The notes below the pieces were generated by a model that was given only the letters and a program-made list of their open reading frames with translations, was not told the DNA's origin and ran no database searches. Positions 8,701-18,604 of a DNA stretch of 64,000 nucleotides are shown one piece after another; position 1 is the stretch's first letter, and each line of letters opens with the position of its first letter. Origin of the DNA: Spirochaetaceae bacterium (GTDB lineage: Bacteria; Spirochaetota; Spirochaetia; DSM-27196; PWMO01); NCBI GenBank assembly GCA_007693945.1, contig RECP01000052.1, positions 1-64,000 of the forward strand. The letters are read 5' to 3'. A program made the translations under genes and the position numbers.

Positions 8701-10414
8701 TCCTGCAATGATGCGTTTGATCGATTATGCTAAGAACAAGAGCAGCGTGAGTTACGAAGAAGTGAATGATTTTCTGCCGGATTCGGTGGTCAACTCCGAG
8801 AAGATCGAGGAAGTGATCGGGATCCTGGCCAAACACAACGTGACACTTGAGGAAGAGGACGTCTCGCTCGAAGAGGACGAGCAGGAAGTACCCAAGCCCG
8901 AAAAGAAGAAGAAGAAACCCGTCGCGGTAGAAAAAGAGAGCGTGATCGATGACCCGATCCGGCTCTACCTGCGCGAGATCGGCAAGGAGAACCTGCTGAC
9001 CGCCGAGCAGGAAGTTGAACTCTCCAAGAAGATGGAAGACGGGGAGAACATCATCAAGGACGTGATCAAGAACTCGGGTATGATGATACCCGAGATATTC
9101 AATCTGGCACAACGCGCCTTCTCGCGTAAGGATCCGCGTGAACTCAACCTTTCCAAGAAAGAGATTTCGGAGTTTCTTGCCGAACGTCGGCGCCTGGCGC
9201 AGTTTTACCGCGAAAGTCTGCGCGAGGTCTATCCCGATCTCAAGCAGTACATGGAGCAGAAGAACAACATAGTCGCCAAGGGCGGCGACGTTCTGGGCGA
9301 TAATGTACTGGTCAAAGCCCGCACGACCATGCTCGAGAGACTAGGAAAAATTCCGATACACCAGGAAGAAATACTGTTATTCTCGGAGAAATTCATCGGT
9401 GCGGCACGCAAGATACACAAATACCAGCGCGAGCAGGAACGCATTGAGAAACGGCTCAAAGTTTCAAACATGCGAGAACTACGCAGCCTCGGTCGAGGCC
9501 TGGCCATCACTTCCGACCGTCAGCGTATCGAGGAGGATCTCAGCCTAACCGCGGACCAGATCAAGGACAAGATCCGCCAGGTCCAGATAACGGAAAAGAA
9601 ACTGCGCAGTTTTGAGGTCGGATTTGAGAACACCATCCAAGACGTGCTCCGGATGTCCGAAGAGATAACGCGCGGCAAGACCATGATGCAGAACGCCAAG
9701 GATCGGCTGATCAAAGCCAATTTACGGCTGGTGGTCAGTATCGCCAAGAAGTATACCAACCGCGGGCTCCATTTCTTCGACCTGGTGCAGGAAGGCAATA
9801 TCGGCCTGATCAAGGCGGTTGAGAAATTTGAGTACAGAAAGGGATACAAGTTCTCAACCTATGCCACCTGGTGGATTCGTCAGGCCATTACGCGCTCGAT
9901 TTCCGATCAGGCCCGCACCATCCGCGTACCCGTGCACATGATCGAACAGATAAACAAAGTGGTCAGAGAATCGCGTCAACTGATGCAGGTGCTCGGGCGC
10001 GAACCGAACGACGAGGAGGTCGCCGATCGCCTGGGATGGTCGGTTGGAAGGGTCAAGTCCGTCAAGAACGTTGCGCGTGAACCGATCTCGCTGGAGACGC
10101 CAATTGGTGAGGAAGAAGATTCCCTCCTCGGCGATTTCATTGAGGACAAGGACATCGAGAACCCGGCGCACCAGACTGCGTTCACGCTGTTGCAGGAGCA
10201 GTTGCGCGGTGTTCTCTCAACGTTGCCGGCGCGCGAGCAGGAGGTGCTCAAGATGCGATTCGGCCTGGAAGACGGCTATTCGCTGACCCTCGAGGAAGTC
10301 GGGCTCTACTTCAACGTTACGCGCGAACGCATTCGACAAATCGAAGCCAAGGCTTTGCGCCGATTACGTCACCCGAAGCGCAGTCGGCGCCTCAAAGACT
10401 ATCTAGATCACTAG
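8681..10414 (+). CDS. rpoD: RNA polymerase primary sigma factor RpoD (sigma70)
   Basis: This 577-residue housekeeping sigma factor has a region 1.1 start, an acidic/lysine linker (residues about 55-85), region 1.2 ([11 protein letters not shown]), region 2 with [16 protein letters not shown] and the -10-recognising [10 protein letters not shown], region 3, and region 4.2 with [17 protein letters not shown] for the -35. The start lies inside the end of dnaG, with AAGGTGA about six bases upstream of the ATG, which points to coupled translation. It ends with TAG, so TAG is an active stop in this genome. Several TTGACA/TATAAT-like promoters in this window fit recognition by this factor. Confidence 0.97.
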   Translation: MTELQNDPAMMRLIDYAKNKSSVSYEEVNDFLPDSVVNSEKIEEVIGILAKHNVTLEEEDVSLEEDEQEVPKPEKKKKKPVAVEKESVIDDPIRLYLREIGKENLLTAEQEVELSKKMEDGENIIKDVIKNSGMMIPEIFNLAQRAFSRKDPRELNLSKKEISEFLAERRRLAQFYRESLREVYPDLKQYMEQKNNIVAKGGDVLGDNVLVKARTTMLERLGKIPIHQEEILLFSEKFIGAARKIHKYQREQERIEKRLKVSNMRELRSLGRGLAITSDRQRIEEDLSLTADQIKDKIRQVQITEKKLRSFEVGFENTIQDVLRMSEEITRGKTMMQNAKDRLIKANLRLVVSIAKKYTNRGLHFFDLVQEGNIGLIKAVEKFEYRKGYKFSTYATWWIRQAITRSISDQARTIRVPVHMIEQINKVVRESRQLMQVLGREPNDEEVADRLGWSVGRVKSVKNVAREPISLETPIGEEEDSLLGDFIEDKDIENPAHQTAFTLLQEQLRGVLSTLPAREQEVLKMRFGLEDGYSLTLEEVGLYFNVTRERIRQIEAKALRRLRHPKRSRRLKDYLDH

Positions 10415-10433
10415 AAACCATTAGGAGCGTTGC

Positions 10434-11489
10434 ATGATTCAGAACGTTATAGACCGTTTGAAGTCGCTGCAGGACATACTGTCCGAAAAATTCCGCATCG
10501 AAGGCGAGATAAGGAGTCTTCCGCGTGCGCTTTCGACCAAGACCGAGCTCGTCAGCCGCATGAAGAAGTCGTACATTGACAAGAGTGCTCAGTATGACGA
10601 CATCAAGACCAGGGCCCGCAATCTGCGTGAGCAGATGGAGATCGCTGAGCGCGAACGCGAGAAGTATGAATCGCAAATGGACCTCATCAAGACCCAGCGT
10701 GAGTATGAAGCGCTGGACAAGGAGATCCGCGACGCGACCGAGCGAGAACAGTCACTGCGCAAAGAACTCCAGAAAGAGGACAAGGCTCTGCAGGAGATGG
10801 CCGAGACGCTCGAGCGCGAAGAGAGCCTGATCAAGCAGCAGGAAGAGGAACTCGAACAGGAGCAGCAGAAGATAAAGAGCGAAACCGAGACCAAGCAGGC
10901 GCAGATTGCCGAGTTGGTCAAGCACGAGAAGAAACTGACCCCGGAACTCGACGAGGAACTGTTGTTCAAGTTTGAACGCATAATCCGCAGTAAAGAAGGC
11001 CAGGGGATCGTGCCGCTACGCAAGGGTGTTTGCACCGGCTGTCAGATGATTCTGCCGAATCAGTTCGTCAACGATGTTCGCGACGGCAGCACAATCCTCT
11101 TCTGCCCATACTGCAGCAAGATTGTCTTCTACCTGGGTGATGAAGAGAGTTCATTCTCTGAAACCGAGGCCGAAGGTCTGACCGACATCATCCAGGCGTT
11201 CAACAACGACGACGATGCCTTCGATTTTGACGATGTTCTCGATGAAGAGCCCCTCGAACTCGGCGAGGATGACGAAGATGAGATCGTAGAGGAAGAAGAC
11301 GACGGTCTCGTAGAAGACGACCGCGTTACTGAAACCTACAGTTCCGAAGAAGAAGAAGAGTTCGAAGAAGAAGAAGAAGAAGAAGAAGAAGAGGAGGAGG
11401 AGGACGAAGACGAGGATCTTGACCTTGACGAAGACGACCTTGATGATGAAGATGAAGATGAAGAGGAGGACGAAGACGAGGAAGATTGA
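10434..11489 (+). CDS. coiled-coil zinc-ribbon protein with long poly-acidic tail
   Basis: This 351-residue protein begins with a long charged coiled coil (residues about 1-185). A C4 zinc ribbon of the CT398/DUF164-like type follows, with CTGC and, about 30 residues later, CPYC. The last 110 or so residues are almost entirely Asp and Glu. Proteins of this type have been linked to nucleic-acid or secretion-related roles, but I cannot assign one here. AGGAG lies just upstream of the ATG. The gene follows rpoD by 19 bases and may share its transcript. The acidic tail is encoded by GAA/GAG/GAC/GAT runs that could be slippage-prone. Confidence 0.8.
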   Translation: MIQNVIDRLKSLQDILSEKFRIEGEIRSLPRALSTKTELVSRMKKSYIDKSAQYDDIKTRARNLREQMEIAEREREKYESQMDLIKTQREYEALDKEIRDATEREQSLRKELQKEDKALQEMAETLEREESLIKQQEEELEQEQQKIKSETETKQAQIAELVKHEKKLTPELDEELLFKFERIIRSKEGQGIVPLRKGVCTGCQMILPNQFVNDVRDGSTILFCPYCSKIVFYLGDEESSFSETEAEGLTDIIQAFNNDDDAFDFDDVLDEEPLELGEDDEDEIVEEEDDGLVEDDRVTETYSSEEEEEFEEEEEEEEEEEEEDEDEDLDLDEDDLDDEDEDEEEDEDEED

Positions 11490-11545
11490 GTCCTCACCAG
11501 TCTGCAGGAGCGAATCGTCATTATCGAGCCTGTAGCAGTGAATCA

Positions 11546-11927
11546 GCGGCAGGTCGGGTTGTCGCGCCGGGACACGCGTGTGCCGGTGAGGAAAGTCCGG
11601 GCTCCACAGAGCATGGCACCGGGTAATCCCCGGGCTCCGCGCCTCGCTGCGACGTGCGGAGACAGAAAGTGCCACAGAAACAACACCGCCCCGTTGCGGC
11701 GGGGTAAGGGTGAAATGGTGGGGTAAGAGCCCACCGGTCGCGGGGCAATCCGCGATGCAGCGGCAAACCTTGCCAGGAGCAAAGCCAAGCAGCGGACAGG
11801 TTGCTCGCCAATGTCTGCGGGTAGGCTGCGCGGAACGTGCTGGAAACGGTACGTCCAGATAGATGATGACCCAGAAGAGAGCCTGCGGGCGTCTCTTTGG
11901 ACAGAACCCGGCTTACAGACCTGCCGT
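11546..11927 (+). ncRNA. rnpB: RNase P RNA, bacterial class A (rnpB)
   Basis: This is the catalytic RNA of RNase P, which trims tRNA 5' ends. The 5' strand GCGGCAGGTC pairs with the 3' strand GACCTGCCGT to close helix P1. Universal core elements are visible in order: GAGGAAAGTCCGGGCTCC (P3-P4/CR I), AGTGCCACAGAAA, GGGTGAAATGGTGGGGTAAG, then AGATAGATGATGACC and ACAGAACCCGGCTTACAG near the 3' end. The length of about 380 nt is normal for class A. ORFs over this stretch are spurious. Ends are set by P1 pairing and may be off by a few bases. Confidence 0.95.
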
Positions 11928-11950
11928 TCATTCACTCAGGTAGGGCAAGA

Positions 11951-11979
11951 ACGCTAATCCAACCAGAGCGTAACTTTTT
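11951..11979 (+). terminator. possible weak terminator after rnpB
   Basis: ACGCT (11951-11955) can pair with AGCGT (11967-11971) across an 11-base loop, followed by AAC and five T residues (11975-11979). The stem is short, so this is a tentative end for the RNase P RNA transcript. Confidence 0.35.
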
Positions 11980-11985
11980 CGCCGA

Positions 11986-12014
11986 TTGACTTTTTAAACG
12001 AACTGTATTCTAAT
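11986..12014 (+). promoter_or_regulatory. sigma70-type promoter for the TPR gene (and perhaps mreB)
   Basis: The -35 TTGACT (11986-11991) and -10 TCTAAT (12009-12014) are separated by 17 bases, each matching five of six consensus positions. Expected transcription start is about 12021, only about ten bases before the ATG at 12032. Confidence 0.65.
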
Positions 12015-12031
12015 GACGCTCAGTTGGTGAT

Positions 12032-12979
12032 ATGGAGTATCTGAGCAATCGTTTTGGGTCTTCGTCATCGGGCGGCAGCGGGTCACCACGCCGATGGCTC
12101 GTGTCGCTTGTCGCGATGGTCATTCTGCTGTCCGCCGTCTCAGTGACGTACTTCTTCACGGACGGCTTTGGTATCCTTCCACACGTGAACACTCCGCGTG
12201 AGCTCAGCGGGCTGTGGCACAACGGAGACTATGAGCAGGTCATAACCTACGCGCACCAACTGCTCGACCAGACACCGATGCAGGCAACACCGCTGATGTT
12301 TGCCGGATTCGGTCACTTCTATCGCGGCATGCAGCAGGTGGATGATGAGCGAAGGACGGAAGATCTCGACCGCGCCGTGCGCATGCTGCGCAAGGTGTTG
12401 CTGATTCCTCAACCGGCGCGGAGAGCCGAGGTTCATTATGTGCTGGCCAAAGCCTACTTCCATTTAGGCGAGTTTTACTACGATGTATCAGTGGAACACA
12501 TGAATCGTGCGATAGAATTAGGCTTCGAGGGGCAGGACAGTTTCGAGTATCTGGCGCTGGCCTACGACGGGCTTAACATGTACGCGGAAAGTGTCGAGAG
12601 TTACCAAAGGGCGATAGCGATCAACCCGGGTGACCTGTTGTATGCCGGGCTTGCCGAGACGTACATGCGGAACGAACGTTACGCCGAGGCCGGACGCTAC
12701 TTTCAGTTGGCAATCGAAGCCTCTGAGGACAGTTATCTGGTACAACGATCCCGACGCAACCTGGGGCACGTCTACCTGGAAACCGGGCGGTACGAGGCCG
12801 CGCGGCAGCAGTTTCGCGCGATCCTTGAAGGTAATCCGTACTCGGCGGACGCACATTACGCCCTTGGTCGTGCGTATCTGCTCAGCGGCGATCCCGAACG
12901 CGCACGCTTTGAGTGGCGCGAGGCCATCCGGCTCGAGCCACGGCACGAAGCGGCGCTACGCGGTCTGCGCGGTAACTGA
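12032..12979 (+). CDS. membrane-anchored TPR protein
   Basis: This 315-residue protein has one membrane segment near the N terminus (WLVSLVAMVILLSAVSVTYF, about residues 22-41), followed by at least five tetratricopeptide-type helical repeats. Typical repeat signatures are YAESVESYQRAIAINPGD, YAEAGRYFQLAIE and YEAARQQFRAILEGNPYSADAHYALGRAY (shown in part). The repeats probably lie outside the membrane as a protein-binding scaffold. It sits directly upstream of mreB, so a link to envelope growth is possible but inferred. A consensus-like promoter lies just upstream; the leader would be very short and lacks a well-placed ribosome site. Confidence 0.8.
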   Translation: MEYLSNRFGSSSSGGSGSPRRWLVSLVAMVILLSAVSVTYFFTDGFGILPHVNTPRELSGLWHNGDYEQVITYAHQLLDQTPMQATPLMFAGFGHFYRGMQQVDDERRTEDLDRAVRMLRKVLLIPQPARRAEVHYVLAKAYFHLGEFYYDVSVEHMNRAIELGFEGQDSFEYLALAYDGLNMYAESVESYQRAIAINPGDLLYAGLAETYMRNERYAEAGRYFQLAIEASEDSYLVQRSRRNLGHVYLETGRYEAARQQFRAILEGNPYSADAHYALGRAYLLSGDPERARFEWREAIRLEPRHEAALRGLRGN

Positions 12980-13031
12980 CGTTACTTCATGAGAGAATCG
13001 GTCCATATGGTTGGTGTAGGAGAACAGACAG

Positions 13032-14072
13032 ATGGGGGTAAGGCGCTTGTTTAACGCGTTTTCAAACGATATCGGAGTAGATCTTGGAACCTGCAACACG
13101 CTGATCTACATCAAGGGGCGCGGCATCGTCATCAACGAGCCTTCGGTGGTCGCGGTTGAACGGGGAACCAAGAAGGTGGTTGCCGTTGGCGAAGAAGCGC
13201 ACCGCATGCTCTGGAAGACACCGGGAGACATCATTGCGATCCGGCCCCTGCGTGACGGGGTCATTGCAGACCTCGAAACAACCGAGAAAATGATCCGGTA
13301 CTTCATTTCCAGAGTGCTCAAACGGCGCTGGTTCGTCAAACCGCGCATGGTGATCGGCGTGCCGTCGTGTATTACTGAAGTGGAGCGCCGAGCTGTCGAG
13401 GAAAGCGCCTACAAGGCCGGCGCCCGCGAGGTCAAGGTAATCGAGGAATCCATGGCGGCCGCGATTGGTGCCAATATCCCGATCTTTGAACCTGCGGGAC
13501 ACATGATCTGTGACATTGGGGGCGGAACCAGTGAGATATCGGTCATCTCGCTCGGCGGAATGGTGGTCACCAACGCTATCCGCCTCGGTGGAGATGAATT
13601 CGATGAAGCGATCATGAAGCATGTACGTACGGTGCACAATCTGATTATCGGTGAAGGTACGGCTGAGGATCTCAAGAAGAAGATCGGCAATGCTTCGCCG
13701 GAGAAGAAAATCGACAAGATGGAAATCAAGGGTACCGATGCAATAACCGGTCTGCCGCGTCGGCTCGAGATTGACAGTGTTGAAGTGCGTGAAGCACTAC
13801 AGGAACCGATCACCGCGATTGTGGACGAAATCAAGCGGACGCTGGGTCAGACACCGCCCGAGCTGGCCGCTGATATCGTCGAACGCGGCATCGTGATGAC
13901 CGGCGGCGGCTCGCTGCTCAAGGGTCTGGACATCCTGATTGCTAATGAAACCGGAGTCCCGGCCTTCAAGGCGGAGGATCCACTCAACTGTGTTGCCCTT
14001 GGTTCGGGCATGTACTTCGACCATGAAAACGGAGCCCATCGACAGGCACGCAGCCTCTACAATAAGCTGTAA
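13032..14072 (+). CDS. mreB: rod shape-determining protein MreB
   Basis: This is the bacterial actin that guides lateral cell-wall synthesis. The 346-residue sequence has the phosphate-1 motif [13 protein letters not shown], the phosphate-2 region [13 protein letters not shown], and the adenosine-site [12 protein letters not shown], all as in canonical MreB. AGGAGAA lies nine to thirteen bases before the ATG. It opens the mreB-mreC-mreD-mrdA-rodA cluster, whose products form the elongasome at the inner membrane. Confidence 0.97.
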   Translation: MGVRRLFNAFSNDIGVDLGTCNTLIYIKGRGIVINEPSVVAVERGTKKVVAVGEEAHRMLWKTPGDIIAIRPLRDGVIADLETTEKMIRYFISRVLKRRWFVKPRMVIGVPSCITEVERRAVEESAYKAGAREVKVIEESMAAAIGANIPIFEPAGHMICDIGGGTSEISVISLGGMVVTNAIRLGGDEFDEAIMKHVRTVHNLIIGEGTAEDLKKKIGNASPEKKIDKMEIKGTDAITGLPRRLEIDSVEVREALQEPITAIVDEIKRTLGQTPPELAADIVERGIVMTGGGSLLKGLDILIANETGVPAFKAEDPLNCVALGSGMYFDHENGAHRQARSLYNKL

Positions 14073-14086
14073 CGGTCGGGTGCGTT

Positions 14087-14917
14087 GTGGAGTTTGTCCG
14101 CCGGCATAAAAGCGGCACCGCCTACGCCGCTCTCACACTGGTGTGCACCGTATTGCTGTCGTTTTCGAACAGTTCGGCCGTCATTCGCCCGCATGAGCTG
14201 GGGGTTTCGCTGGTTGCGACGCTGCAGTCCGCTCTGCACGCCGTGGGCAGCAGCGTAACCAACACCGTTAATTCCGTGCGTGAACTCGGCGAACTGCGGC
14301 GCGATTACGATCTGCTGCTCGAGCGAGTAGCACACTACGAAACCATCGAGCAGGACGTGCACGCGCTGCAAGTCGAAATCGATCGCCTCAACCAGGTGCT
14401 CGGCTTTTCAGAAAACCTGCGTTATCGTAACGTACCGGCGCGCGTGGTCGGTAAAGATCCCGGAAACCTCTTCTCGACCATAACCATCAACCGCGGCACG
14501 CGCGACGGCGTACGGCAGAAGATGGCGGTCGTCGCCGTTCAGGAAGGCCGTCAGGGTCTCGTTGGCCGCGTTCAGACAGCCGGCAGGAATTCGTCACAGG
14601 TGGTGCCGATCTTTGATGGCTCGAACTTCGTCGCTGCGCGGTTTGAGCGAAGCCGGCACGAAGGGCTGGTGCAGGGCGCTGGTATCGGCAGCAATTACGT
14701 TCTGATGCGCTATGTGGACACGCAGGCCCGCAACGAGATCCAATACGGCGATGTGGTGATCACCTCAGGCATGGCCTCGGTTTATCCGGCGGGTATTCCC
14801 ATTGGGGTAATTGAGGCCATTCAGGCCAGACCGTATGAAACGTCGCTCGAGTTGCTCGTACAGCCGATGGTTGATTTCAGCCGCCTGGAGCACGTGTTCG
14901 TGGTATTGGCGGAATAG
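14087..14917 (+). CDS. mreC: rod shape-determining protein MreC
   Basis: This 276-residue protein has one N-terminal membrane helix (about residues 9-27), a coiled coil (about residues 60-105) and the periplasmic double beta-barrel domain with VVGKDPGNLFSTITINRG and DVVITSGMASVYPAGIPIG. MreC links MreB/MreD to the penicillin-binding protein complex. The start is GTG at 14087, 14 bases after mreB. mreD follows two bases after the stop, so the genes are tightly coupled. Confidence 0.94.
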   Translation: MEFVRRHKSGTAYAALTLVCTVLLSFSNSSAVIRPHELGVSLVATLQSALHAVGSSVTNTVNSVRELGELRRDYDLLLERVAHYETIEQDVHALQVEIDRLNQVLGFSENLRYRNVPARVVGKDPGNLFSTITINRGTRDGVRQKMAVVAVQEGRQGLVGRVQTAGRNSSQVVPIFDGSNFVAARFERSRHEGLVQGAGIGSNYVLMRYVDTQARNEIQYGDVVITSGMASVYPAGIPIGVIEAIQARPYETSLELLVQPMVDFSRLEHVFVVLAE

Positions 14918-14919
14918 TA

Positions 14920-15423
14920 ATGCAACGATCCCTCCTGCTGAGCGTTGCACTTGTAGCCGCGCTGGCAATTGCGCAGACGGTCTTCCTTGACATTATTGCC
15001 ATAGCCGGCGTCTCACCCGACCTTGTGCTGCTGGTGATGATTCACGTAGCGCAGAAACAGGGGGCCATGCACGGTCAGCTGACCGGTCTGTGCGCCGGTC
15101 TGGTGGAGGATCTCACAAGCCTGGCGCCGCTGGGGTTCCACAGCCTCTTGCGACTGACAATCGGATTCCTCGGCGGACTGTCTCATAACAAGATGTTTGT
15201 TGACCCTATCTTTGTACCGATTATACTGGTAGGGGTTGCAACAGTGTTGAAATGGCTGATCGCCGGTTTGATTGCGGGAGTTTTTGGCGTTGACACCGTG
15301 GCGACGGCGGTCTTCTCGCGTACGTTCTTTATCGAGCTCGGCTACAACGCTGTTCTGGCGCCGCTGGTGTTCGCGGCGCTCAATGCCGTTGGGCCCCGAT
15401 CACAAAGAGGATATCGGCCATGA
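14920..15423 (+). CDS. mreD: rod shape-determining protein MreD
   Basis: This 167-residue polytopic membrane protein has about five predicted hydrophobic segments and a conserved early LVAALAIAQTVFLDIIAIAG-like region followed by PDLVLLVMI. Its identity rests on topology and on the invariable mreB-mreC-mreD-mrdA order. It starts two bases after mreC and overlaps mrdA by four bases (ATGA). Confidence 0.9.
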   Translation: MQRSLLLSVALVAALAIAQTVFLDIIAIAGVSPDLVLLVMIHVAQKQGAMHGQLTGLCAGLVEDLTSLAPLGFHSLLRLTIGFLGGLSHNKMFVDPIFVPIILVGVATVLKWLIAGLIAGVFGVDTVATAVFSRTFFIELGYNAVLAPLVFAALNAVGPRSQRGYRP

Positions 15424-17276
15424 GCGATTCATGGAACAAGAACTCGATCCCTAAATCACGCACGATCATCTTCGGCGCTCTGGTTACCATGCTGTTTCTC
15501 GGTTATCTGGGACACCTCTTTTCGCTCCAGATTGTAGACGGTTACCTCTACAGCGTGCGTGCGGAGAACGTAAAACGGCGCAGTACGATCATCCCGGCCA
15601 TGCGCGGTGAGATCTTTGATCGTCACTACACGGTTCCGCTTGCCACCAACACCAACTCGTTTGCAGTCGAGATAAACCCCGCTCTTATTGCGCGCGGAGA
15701 ACACCGCCGGGTCTTCGAGGATACCGCCGCTCTGCTCGGGATATCGGTACAGGAAATCGAGCGCAAGATCCCGCAGTCCGTCTATCACGTATATCAGCAG
15801 ATCGAGATTCGGCCTGCGGTTCCGTTTGAGACCATTGTCTGCCTGGCAGAGAACATTCACGACTACCCCGGCGTATCATGGGTCACCAAGCCGGTACGCA
15901 CTTATCCCGAGGCTCAGGTTACCGCTCACCTGCTCGGGTACGTGGGAGACATAACGCCAGACGAGTTGCAGGTGCTCTACAACCGCGGCTATACCGCGCG
16001 CTCCGTTTTGGGTAAGAGCGGTATCGAACAGCAGTACGACGAGCTGCTGCAGGGCCAGGAAGGCCGCAGTATACGCACCGTCGACGCCGTTGGCCGGCGG
16101 GTTGCAGATCACAACGTCCAGATCGTTCCCCCCGAACCGGGGCACAATCTGGTCCTCACGGTTGACCGCAGGATTCAGCAGCTCGCTCACGACGCTCTGG
16201 GTGAGCGCATCGGATCGGTTGTTGTGCTGAAGCCCGGCACCGGCGAGATCCTGGCAATGGTCTCGTACCCGTCGTTTGATCCGAACCAGCTCTACGGCAG
16301 CGGAGCCGCTTCGCATTTTTCCCGGCTGAGAAACGATGCGCGTGCGCCGTTCCTGAATCGGGCAATCCAGAGCAGCTATCCGCCTGCCTCGACCTTCAAG
16401 ATCCTGTTAACGACCGCCGTTCTCGAGGAAGGTCTGATCTCGACCGACGATACCTTATTCGCCGGTCCACATTACCGGCTCGGTAACCGTATCGTGAATG
16501 AATGGCGCCCGAGCGGATTCGGGCGGATCAACGTCCTGCAGGCGCTGGCAAATTCGTCCAACGTTTTTTTCGCAACTATCGGTCATGACTACCTCGGCAC
16601 TGAGCGTCTGCTGTCCTACACTTCCGAGTTTGGCTTTGGAATACAAAGTGGAATCGACCTGCCGGGTGAACGTCCGGGACTCGTTCCGACGCCGGAATGG
16701 AAACGCAGGGTATTCAACTCTCCGTGGGTCGGCGGCGATACCGTCAACGTCGCAATTGGACAGGGATTCCTGAGTGTTACCCCGCTGCAACTGGCTAACA
16801 TGGTAGCCCTGCTTGTCAATGACGGCGTCCTGTACCGGCCACACGTGCTCAAAGAGGTGCGCGACGGCCACACCGGTGAAGTCATCGAACGGACGCAACC
16901 GGAAATCATCCAAACCCTTTCACTCAAGCCACAAACGTCGCACGCCGTGCGCCGCGCGATGCGTGGCGTTGTGCGCGGCGGAACCGCCGAACCGGTAATT
17001 ACCACTCCGGTAGTAGAGGTAGCCGGAAAGACGGGCACCGCCGAGATCGGCTCTCAGACCGACGACTGGCACTCGTGGTTCGCAGCGTACGGCCCGTACG
17101 AAACCCAGGATCCGGATGAGCAGGTGGTAGTGGTAGTCATGGTCGATGCCGCCAACGATTGGGAGTGGTGGGCACCCAAAGCCGCCAACCTCATCTTTCA
17201 CGGCATCTTCGCGGATTTGGATTTTGAGGAGACGGTAGCCGATCTGAGACAGCGGCGCCGCCTCTGGTATATGTAG
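15420..17276 (+). CDS. mrdA: penicillin-binding protein 2 (elongasome transpeptidase)
   Basis: This 618-residue class B PBP cross-links peptidoglycan during elongation. It has one N-terminal membrane helix (about residues 14-35), the PBP dimerisation domain (residues about 58-230) and a C-terminal transpeptidase. The active-site SxxK lies in PPASTFKI (near residue 324); the second motif is SSN in NSSNVFF; the third is KTGTAE. Length and order match the PBP2/MrdA family. It overlaps mreD by four bases, and rodA, its glycosyltransferase partner, follows. Confidence 0.96.
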   Translation: MSDSWNKNSIPKSRTIIFGALVTMLFLGYLGHLFSLQIVDGYLYSVRAENVKRRSTIIPAMRGEIFDRHYTVPLATNTNSFAVEINPALIARGEHRRVFEDTAALLGISVQEIERKIPQSVYHVYQQIEIRPAVPFETIVCLAENIHDYPGVSWVTKPVRTYPEAQVTAHLLGYVGDITPDELQVLYNRGYTARSVLGKSGIEQQYDELLQGQEGRSIRTVDAVGRRVADHNVQIVPPEPGHNLVLTVDRRIQQLAHDALGERIGSVVVLKPGTGEILAMVSYPSFDPNQLYGSGAASHFSRLRNDARAPFLNRAIQSSYPPASTFKILLTTAVLEEGLISTDDTLFAGPHYRLGNRIVNEWRPSGFGRINVLQALANSSNVFFATIGHDYLGTERLLSYTSEFGFGIQSGIDLPGERPGLVPTPEWKRRVFNSPWVGGDTVNVAIGQGFLSVTPLQLANMVALLVNDGVLYRPHVLKEVRDGHTGEVIERTQPEIIQTLSLKPQTSHAVRRAMRGVVRGGTAEPVITTPVVEVAGKTGTAEIGSQTDDWHSWFAAYGPYETQDPDEQVVVVVMVDAANDWEWWAPKAANLIFHGIFADLDFEETVADLRQRRRLWYM

Positions 17277-17286
17277 GGAGAGCGAG

Positions 17287-18597
17287 TTGCGTTCGCGATC
17301 GATATTTGCATTCGACGTCTATATTCTCTGCGCTACGCTGGCACTGCTCACGGTGGGGATTCTGTTTGTCTATTCCAGCGGACTCGGCAGCGGCGGGGAA
17401 CCGCTGTCTCGTGAGTACGTCCGGCAGATTATCTGGGCAGTGAGCGGCCTGATCATCCTGGTCTGCCTTTCCTTCGTGCAGTATAAGTCACTCAGACCGT
17501 GGGTACCGTACGTTTACGTCGCAGGCTTGGTGCTGATACTGTTTACCTTGCTGTTTGGCCGGGTTGTCAACGGAACCCGCGCGTGGTTGGGCGTAGGTAT
17601 TCTGGGCATACAACCCTCGGAGTTCATGAAGATTGCCGCAATCATGGTGTTTGCGGTCTATCTTGAGCGTGCCGGAGCCAACATACAGCGGATTCCATAC
17701 CTCGCGGCGGGCTCCGTTCTGTTCCTTATACCGATGGCGATGATTCTGATGCAGCCGGACTTCGGCACCGCGTCGGTCTTCTTTCCGATCTATCTGGGTA
17801 TGTGCTATATGGCCGGAGCCAGGGTACGCCATCTGGTCTTTGTTGGCGCCAGCGCGCTGTTGATCCTGGTGTTCACCATGCTGCCCGCGTGGGAGATTTA
17901 CATCCACGGGAGCCGTATCCCGGCTTTTGCCGTCTTTTCCAACCCGCGCATCAAGCTTCTGGTGCTTGCCGGCCTGGGGGCCGTGGCGCTGGTGGCGATG
18001 GTCGGCCTGCTGATGTTGAAACGAGGTTACTTCTACTGGATCGCGTATGCAATGTCCATCCTGGCGCTTTCGCTCGGAGCGTCGCTGGGTGCCAGGGCAG
18101 CGATAAGAGACTACCAGCTTATGCGTCTGGTGGTGTTCATGAACCCCTACGTGGATCCGCGAGGGGCAGGGTGGAACGTCATTCAGTCCGTTACCGCTGT
18201 AGGATCGGGGGGCATTGCCGGCAAGGGCTTTCTGCAGGGAACACAGAGCCATTATCAATACCTGCCTGAGCAGAGTACTGACTTCATCTTTTCAATTCTG
18301 GCCGAGGAGTGGGGTTTTGCGGGGACGCTACTGATCTTCGGGCTCTTTCTGGTAATTCTGCTGAGAGGTCTCTACATAGCAGGAAATGCCAGGGATTCGT
18401 TTGCCGGTTTCATGGCATCCGGTATCGTGGCGATGATTTTCACGCACTTTGCCGTCAATGTCGGCATGGCGATCGGAGTAATGCCGGTTGCCGGAGTTCC
18501 CCTGTTCCTGGTATCGTACGGTGGCTCATCAATGTGGACTGCGCTGGCCGGGATTGGCATTCTCATGAGTATCTACCAGCACCGCTATCGCTATTGA
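17287..18597 (+). CDS. rodA: RodA, SEDS-family peptidoglycan glycosyltransferase
   Basis: This 436-residue membrane protein of the SEDS family polymerises glycan strands with PBP2. Several transmembrane segments are evident, with the family motifs NGTRAWLGVGILGIQPSEFMK (in part), QPDFGTA, GAGWNVIQS and LPEQSTDFIFS, plus the C-terminal GVPLFLVSYGGSS. The start is TTG at 17287 with GGGAG ending a few bases upstream. It is longer than many RodA proteins because of an extra hydrophobic stretch around residues 195-260. Confidence 0.95.
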   Translation: MRSRSIFAFDVYILCATLALLTVGILFVYSSGLGSGGEPLSREYVRQIIWAVSGLIILVCLSFVQYKSLRPWVPYVYVAGLVLILFTLLFGRVVNGTRAWLGVGILGIQPSEFMKIAAIMVFAVYLERAGANIQRIPYLAAGSVLFLIPMAMILMQPDFGTASVFFPIYLGMCYMAGARVRHLVFVGASALLILVFTMLPAWEIYIHGSRIPAFAVFSNPRIKLLVLAGLGAVALVAMVGLLMLKRGYFYWIAYAMSILALSLGASLGARAAIRDYQLMRLVVFMNPYVDPRGAGWNVIQSVTAVGSGGIAGKGFLQGTQSHYQYLPEQSTDFIFSILAEEWGFAGTLLIFGLFLVILLRGLYIAGNARDSFAGFMASGIVAMIFTHFAVNVGMAIGVMPVAGVPLFLVSYGGSSMWTALAGIGILMSIYQHRYRY

Positions 18598-18604
18598 GAT
18601 TCGT

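Noticed and set aside
11543-11935. Open frames on both strands over 11.5-11.9 kb
   Set aside because: The stretch is RNase P RNA by conserved core sequence and P1 pairing.
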